From Umbilicaria muhlenbergii (Eukaryota; Ascomycota; Lecanoromycetes; Umbilicariales; Umbilicariaceae): DNA of 64,000 bases. Positions 59,261 through 64,000 of this stretch are shown here, piece by piece. The stretch spans positions 6,256,495-6,320,494 of the forward strand of contig KK106982.1 of the NCBI GenBank assembly GCA_000611775.1, in the 5' to 3' direction. Position numbers and translations under genes: made by a program. Position 1 is the first letter of the stretch. The number at the start of each line of letters is the position of its first letter. Under the pieces are notes generated by a model. The model was not told the origin of the DNA. It saw nothing but the letters and a program-made list of their open reading frames with translations, and did not search any database.

Positions 59261-59574
59261 CGTAATTTTTAGTACCAACTGGCAGGCGCTTGCGGATCAT
59301 ATTTCATAACCTTCAGGGGAGACCCCTGGAACCTCCCTCTCATTCTTTGCCCTGCTGATATATGTTTCAGACTGCTGCAATGTGATGTGACTTCGTAGTG
59401 TGACTTACTAGTAATATTTCTCTGTTCAGAACTGTTCAGAGTTGTTTGAACACACATCCACACACCTTCTGAATGAAAAGTTGTTCAATTGATGCATTGC
59501 AGTGTTCTTTTCTGATGATCCTCCTCCTGCATATCCTGAATCACAGAGGGAGCCTGTGAGAATCTAGATATATA

Positions 59575-59850
59575 AAAGGGTTTTTCAAACATCAAGCCCT
59601 GAATCATTCAAACACGGGAAATTGTCACATAAGTAAGCTCAAGAGAGTGATCTTTTGTACTGATATTTAAAATTACCTTATCAAGCGTTAAACCCTGTGA
59701 TTTGTGAACAGTGATAATGTATACAAGAACAGCAGGGAACATCTTTTAATTATAAGTGACTGAATTGACCTCTCATTCATGCTGAACAGGTATAATCAGT
59801 ATCATTGACTGTTCCTCTGAAGTTCACTGGCAAGGCCTGTTTTCAGCATA
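59575..59850 (-). mobile_element. PIF1-like helicase relic (Helitron type)
   Basis: On the minus strand a block reads MFPAVLVYIITVHKSQGL, then TLDKVILNIS, then LELTYVTISRV, and after a stop MIQGLMFEKP. This is the C-terminal signature of PIF1 helicases (A-T-HKSQG-TLD-V ... YV--SR), here in the form carried by Helitron rolling-circle transposons. An upstream part (VPIIPVQHE-like text followed by VNSVTY) fits the segment before it, with further stops. Helitron ends (5' TC, 3' hairpin-CTRR) were not found. It is a degraded DNA transposon fragment; a decayed host PIF1 copy is the alternative. Confidence 0.7.
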
Positions 59851-60239
59851 ATTATCTGAAATGAATCAAAGCATGCAAGGCAGACTGATGAGTGAATCAT
59901 CTTTTGAACATCACATCACATCATACAGTGTGCTCAGAGTCTCATTGTCATGAGTTAATGACAATCCTGAACTCACGTAGGGTATGCGCCCTGTAAGTGA
60001 CTTGACAGCATTAATGAGTTACATGAAAAACTCTGCACTGCTTGATCTCACCTTCATTCCTTAGTTATTAGTTCTATATAGTTAGGATCATATAATGTTA
60101 TACATTTATATCTCATGCTGTCATGAACCTTGACTATACTTCCTTTTCTAATAAGGGATGCTATAATCTCACAGTTTTAATAATTTTACCTTTTAAAGAG
60201 TGATGACCTGAGATAAGATGCAGACTTAAAATCAACTAC

Positions 60240-62230
60240 ATCAAACTTCTGAAGCAGAATGAGACATGATGATGAAGAATCAATAAAATGACTGTGAAAC
60301 ATCACTCATTTCCTCTGACATCAGTGAAGTGAACCTCAAGGGTGAAGAATCCTCAGGTGAAATGATGCATAATATTAATGACAAGATCACACAAGTGAGA
60401 TGACAGTGAGATGAACTCTTAAAGCAACAAGAGCTGCAGCAGCTCTGAATGAAAGTTTTAACATTAAAAGTCAATCTACTCAGAGATCCTGTTACTCATG
60501 TTGATACCTCAGCTGAGAGATTCCTCAACTTGATGAACACTGAGTTCATAATGAGCAAGCATCACGCTGATGAAATGCTGTCAATATGAAATGTATGATC
60601 AAGAATTCAGGCAAAGGAGTTGCTGTTATATCATGACAAGAACATGAAGAAGCACCTGAATTAAATGTGAGATGCAAGAAATATTTTTCATTTTAACTCA
60701 GTTGATTTCCCTCATGAGGAGGATAAGGTGATTTATGTCATGTAATACTTAAAGGGTGAATCAAAGAAGACATGACTGCAAGATGATGAGATTATTTCAC
60801 TGTTACTTGAGATGATTTTATGAAATTCCTGCTCAACATTATTGAGAACTCTGTGAATCATCAGCTTCACATCATTCAATTATATAATGATGCTGCTCAA
60901 CTACCTCATTAATCAGTTCAAGCTTTTAATAATTATTTAAGCACCTTGAAAGCTCAGTTACCTTCTTACAGTGAAGAACACATGAGGACTCTCTTCTTCA
61001 TAAAATTAAAGTCTGAGGTTCATGCAGCCTTGATGAATTATCAGGATCTACTCACAACTTAAAAGAGAACTGTCATCTTGATCACACATCTGAAGAATAA
61101 TTTATGTTTGAGAGTCATCATGAAATTGAAAGTGAATCCTAATATGATAGTTACCTTCAGTTGCAACTTTAAGTCACTGTTAAAGCCTGCTGAGAATAAG
61201 GATCATAAGTCTGATTAAAGCAAGGTGAAGAGCAGGTGAGATAAAAAATATAAAAATGAATTAATGAAAACTCCTGAAACAAAGAACTTGTCACACATGA
61301 CTTGTTGAAATTGTAAATAAAAGGGATATTATTCCTCTGATTATTCACAGCCTGTGAAGAACTCAGACCTGAATGAGACTTTGATTGCAACTGTCTCAGC
61401 ATCAAAAAATAAAAATGTTTCAGTGAAGACTTCATACTGCTGAAGTGCTGAACAAAAGTAGCTTCAGAGCTCAGTTTAATTGTTGATGAACAAGTTCTTC
61501 ACAATGATGATGTCATACTCATGCAAGCCTTATTGAACACGGGAGCTAAAGTCAATGTGATTTTGCAACACTTCATTATTGAGCATCAATTAACTCATAT
61601 AAAGAGCTTATTGCCTCAATTTTAATTCTTGAATGATCAGAAGGCTTACTGCTTCAATGTTTATCATGTGTGTTATCAGCTCACTGACAGTTGAGGATAA
61701 TCTCATGAATGTGAACATGTATTTTATATTTTAAATAAGTCAGGATCACCCCTTATCCTTGAACTCTTCACATTGAAGACTGAGCATGTGTGAATTGACT
61801 GTGAAATGAAGGCGTGACGCTTCAATATTGAGGAGCAGTTTATCAAGTTACAGTCATTAAATGAATTTACAAGAGAGATTTAAAATCACTCTGCTGTTTA
61901 TGCTGTGATATGAGTCAGTCTGAGTGATGATGTTGCATCAGAGGTGTGCATATAAAGCATTAATATAACATAAGCTTTACCTGAGGAGTATATTAATTAT
62001 GTGAATGTGTTTTCAACAGAGAATGCTGACCTCCTTTCACTTCATAAGATCAGTGATCATGCAATTGACCTGAACAGCACAGACTCATCTTATGACTCTT
62101 TGTATAACCTCTTTAATATTAAGTTAAAAGTGCTATGAGAATACCTGAATGACATCTTAACAAAAGGTTGAATTCATCATTTCTGTTACAGCATGATTAT
62201 GATCTTATTAATGATGCTTTTTTCTTTGCT
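60240..62230 (+). mobile_element. Ty3/gypsy LTR retrotransposon fossil (gag, protease, start of RT)
   Basis: A broken element with many breaks, recognisable by order of parts: gag-like text about 60450-61250, a zinc-knuckle-like patch near 61300, a retropepsin-like patch about 61500-61790, and the linker into reverse transcriptase about 61970-62180, which resembles fungal Ty3/gypsy polyproteins. The similarity stops near 62210, so the rest of RT, RNase H and integrase appear to be missing or replaced. LTRs were not identified. The density of breaks and the strong base-composition shift argue for an old insertion. Confidence 0.75.
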
Positions 62231-62337
62231 TCATGAGTGCCTTCCTTTGCTACGTGATAGTTCATACTAGTAGTGTACTTATATAATCACAGTTCTATGA
62301 GAATGATTCTGTCAGGGCCATCATATATAGTAGTATG

Positions 62338-62369
62338 ACAGTACAACAGTACGACAGTACAACAGTATG
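62338..62369 (+). repeat. 16-bp tandem duplication
   Basis: ACAGTACAACAGTACG is followed directly by a second copy with one mismatch. It lies just after the end of recognisable Ty3/gypsy sequence and could mark a junction. Confidence 0.8.
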
Positions 62370-62599
62370 TCATTATAACTCACTTATATGATGACTCAGT
62401 GAGTAGCGCCTTGGCATCAAGTGAAAACTCTTCACAAGGAGGTTCAAAAACCTGCTTCCTCAGTGATCAGTTTTGCCATCAAATAAAAGATGTATAATCA
62501 TTGCATTGACCTCATCATGACTATATTGCTTATGACACTTCATTCAAACATCATTATGACACTCTGTCATACACTCTGCCTCTTACATACTGATCACTC

Positions 62600-64000
62600 A
62601 GTACCTTCAGGTGAACGGTCATGTTAAAAGCAAATAAGACATGATGACATCAACACTTCAATCTCATCAGGTCAGTGAAACAGTTGACAATCAAGCTGAG
62701 ACAGGCTCTTCAATTAGCAGGTTTACATTATCAGTTGTTGATACCCCTACTTTTGACATTGTTGATGATGATGAACATATCACTGCAGGCAACCCTGATG
62801 ACATCATTGAAGACTTTAAAGCAGTCACTGCTCATAATCAGAAGATCATCAAGCGTCAGTGACTACAATTACAACACATACAACAAGAAATTAAGTTTGA
62901 GGACAATAAAAAGAAGCTTCAGAAGCTCAATCAACACCTGTAAGAAAATTCTTTAATTATGATAAACTCAGAAAACAACACAAGTTCATCACATGAATTA
63001 TGATGTCAAGTTATGACAGACATTACACCTCCCCCTTTTCAACACCTTATAAAGTCATGAAAGCCTTGTCTCTATGCAGGAGGTGTTAAAGTCATGAGAT
63101 GAAAACTTCAAGAATACCTGAATGAAATTAATCAAAACTGAGAGCTGATGTCAGAGCAATTTCTTATTGAATGAGATTTCATCATCTGAGCAGGCACCTA
63201 CCTTGAGGAAACAGTCATGAGTGACTGATGAAAGCAAAAAGAGCAGCATGATCACACTTAAGTCATTTATGACAACTTTTTAAAGATTCTAGAGAAGAAC
63301 TTATCTCTCAGTGAAGACATGAACAAACAAAATATCATCATCTTTAATGCAGTTGAACTCTGCAGTCATGATACAATCATCTCTTGATATGACAGATTAT
63401 CAGAACTCTACTGCTTCCTTTCAACTTCACACAAGGAAATTGATGAGATGCTCATTCAAGACTGTTGATGATCAAGACTTCCTCACCACGTCCTGACTGA
63501 ACTATGACATTAAGATAATCATGAACCATTTTGAAGCTGTTCAGACACAAAAAGGGATCATCAAAACAAGATTGATGACATAAACAAAAGTATGACACTG
63601 ATGTCATACTATGACAGAAAAGAATCTTTCACTGAACAATAAACCTCTCACCCTCAACAATTCAACTGTGAAAGAGGAAACAATTCATGAGGTTTTTATC
63701 AAGAAAGTAGTCATGATCAAAGCTGAAATTCAAATCACATATCAGTTGTGGAGAAAGTGATCATGACAACAACACAGACATTCACAGAATCCTCATGCTG
63801 ACAAGAAGACTTTGTTCTCAAGAATGAAGTGAATGCATAAAAAGCAGCAGACCTCTGTATCAAGTGTGAAGTCACTGATCATTGAATAAATGATTGTATG
63901 ACTGAATGATCTACAGCCGTCTTCATCACAGTTAATGTGAATAAATGACTCATGAATCACCTTCAGTTTGCCTCATTATTAATTATTGATGATATCTCAC
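62600..64000 (+). mobile_element. second retrotransposon gag-like fossil (runs off right edge)
   Basis: A second gag-like region in the same orientation, starting near 62640 with an acidic, coiled-coil-like stretch and carrying a zinc-knuckle-like patch near 63850-63900, followed by text resembling the start of a protease domain at the window edge. It is broken with many breaks and compositionally like the first fossil. The family is probably Ty3/gypsy or a related LTR element; the right end is not in the window. Confidence 0.5.

Noticed and set aside
58620-64000. CRISPR array or rDNA-type repeats in the AT-rich end
   Set aside because: There are no evenly spaced repeats and no rRNA-like sequence, and the organism is eukaryotic. 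The repeats seen are transposon fossils and microsatellites.

Overview
This is nuclear DNA of a filamentous ascomycete (Pezizomycotina). Most genes are split by short GT-AG introns of 44-110 bases with CTAAC/CTGAC-like branch sites. The gene families are typically fungal: Zn2Cys6 regulator, F-box/leucine-rich protein, NACHT/ankyrin STAND protein, highly reducing polyketide synthase, rhodopsin-domain membrane protein and AIM11. The right end is a gene-free, AT-rich block of decayed transposable elements. A 10-N assembly gap lies at 336-345. The species cannot be named from the sequence.

Layout. 1-1304 (-): 3'-truncated class C beta-lactamase-like serine hydrolase. 2749-4868 (+): HerA/FtsK-like P-loop ATPase. 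5803-7729 (+): F-box/LRR-type protein. 9243-11178 (+): large membrane-anchored orphan protein. 12169-12971 (+): glutathione S-transferase. 12972-20452: gene desert holding the C-terminal relic of an SNF2-type helicase. 20453-21595 (-): phosphopantothenate-cysteine ligase of CoA synthesis. 24268-27305 (+): Zn2Cys6 transcription factor. 28283-29479 (+): secreted Ser/Thr-rich protein. 30352-30456 (-): tRNA-Arg(UCU) with intron. 30832-32045: two small membrane/secreted ORFs. 32379-32963 (-): AIM11. 33553-35404 (+): PD-(D/E)XK-like protein split between two frames. 36358-39142 (+): NACHT/ankyrin STAND protein.

40036-58285 looks like a secondary-metabolite gene cluster. It holds a paraoxonase/arylesterase-like enzyme (-), a 12-exon highly reducing polyketide synthase (-; KS-AT-DH-MT-ER-KR-ACP, about 2,625 residues, no release domain), a rhodopsin-domain membrane protein (+), an HSL-type alpha/beta hydrolase (+) and an FAD-dependent monooxygenase (+). 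A likely route is that the PKS makes a reduced, C-methylated chain, one of the two hydrolases helps release or process it, and the monooxygenase oxidises it. No cluster-specific regulator or transporter is visible beside these genes.

58286-64000 is AT-rich. It holds a PIF1-helicase relic (Helitron type, -), a broken Ty3/gypsy fossil (gag, protease and start of RT) and a second gag-like fossil running off the right edge. By eye, CpG is almost absent there while CpA/TpG stay common, which is not the classic CpA-directed RIP pattern.
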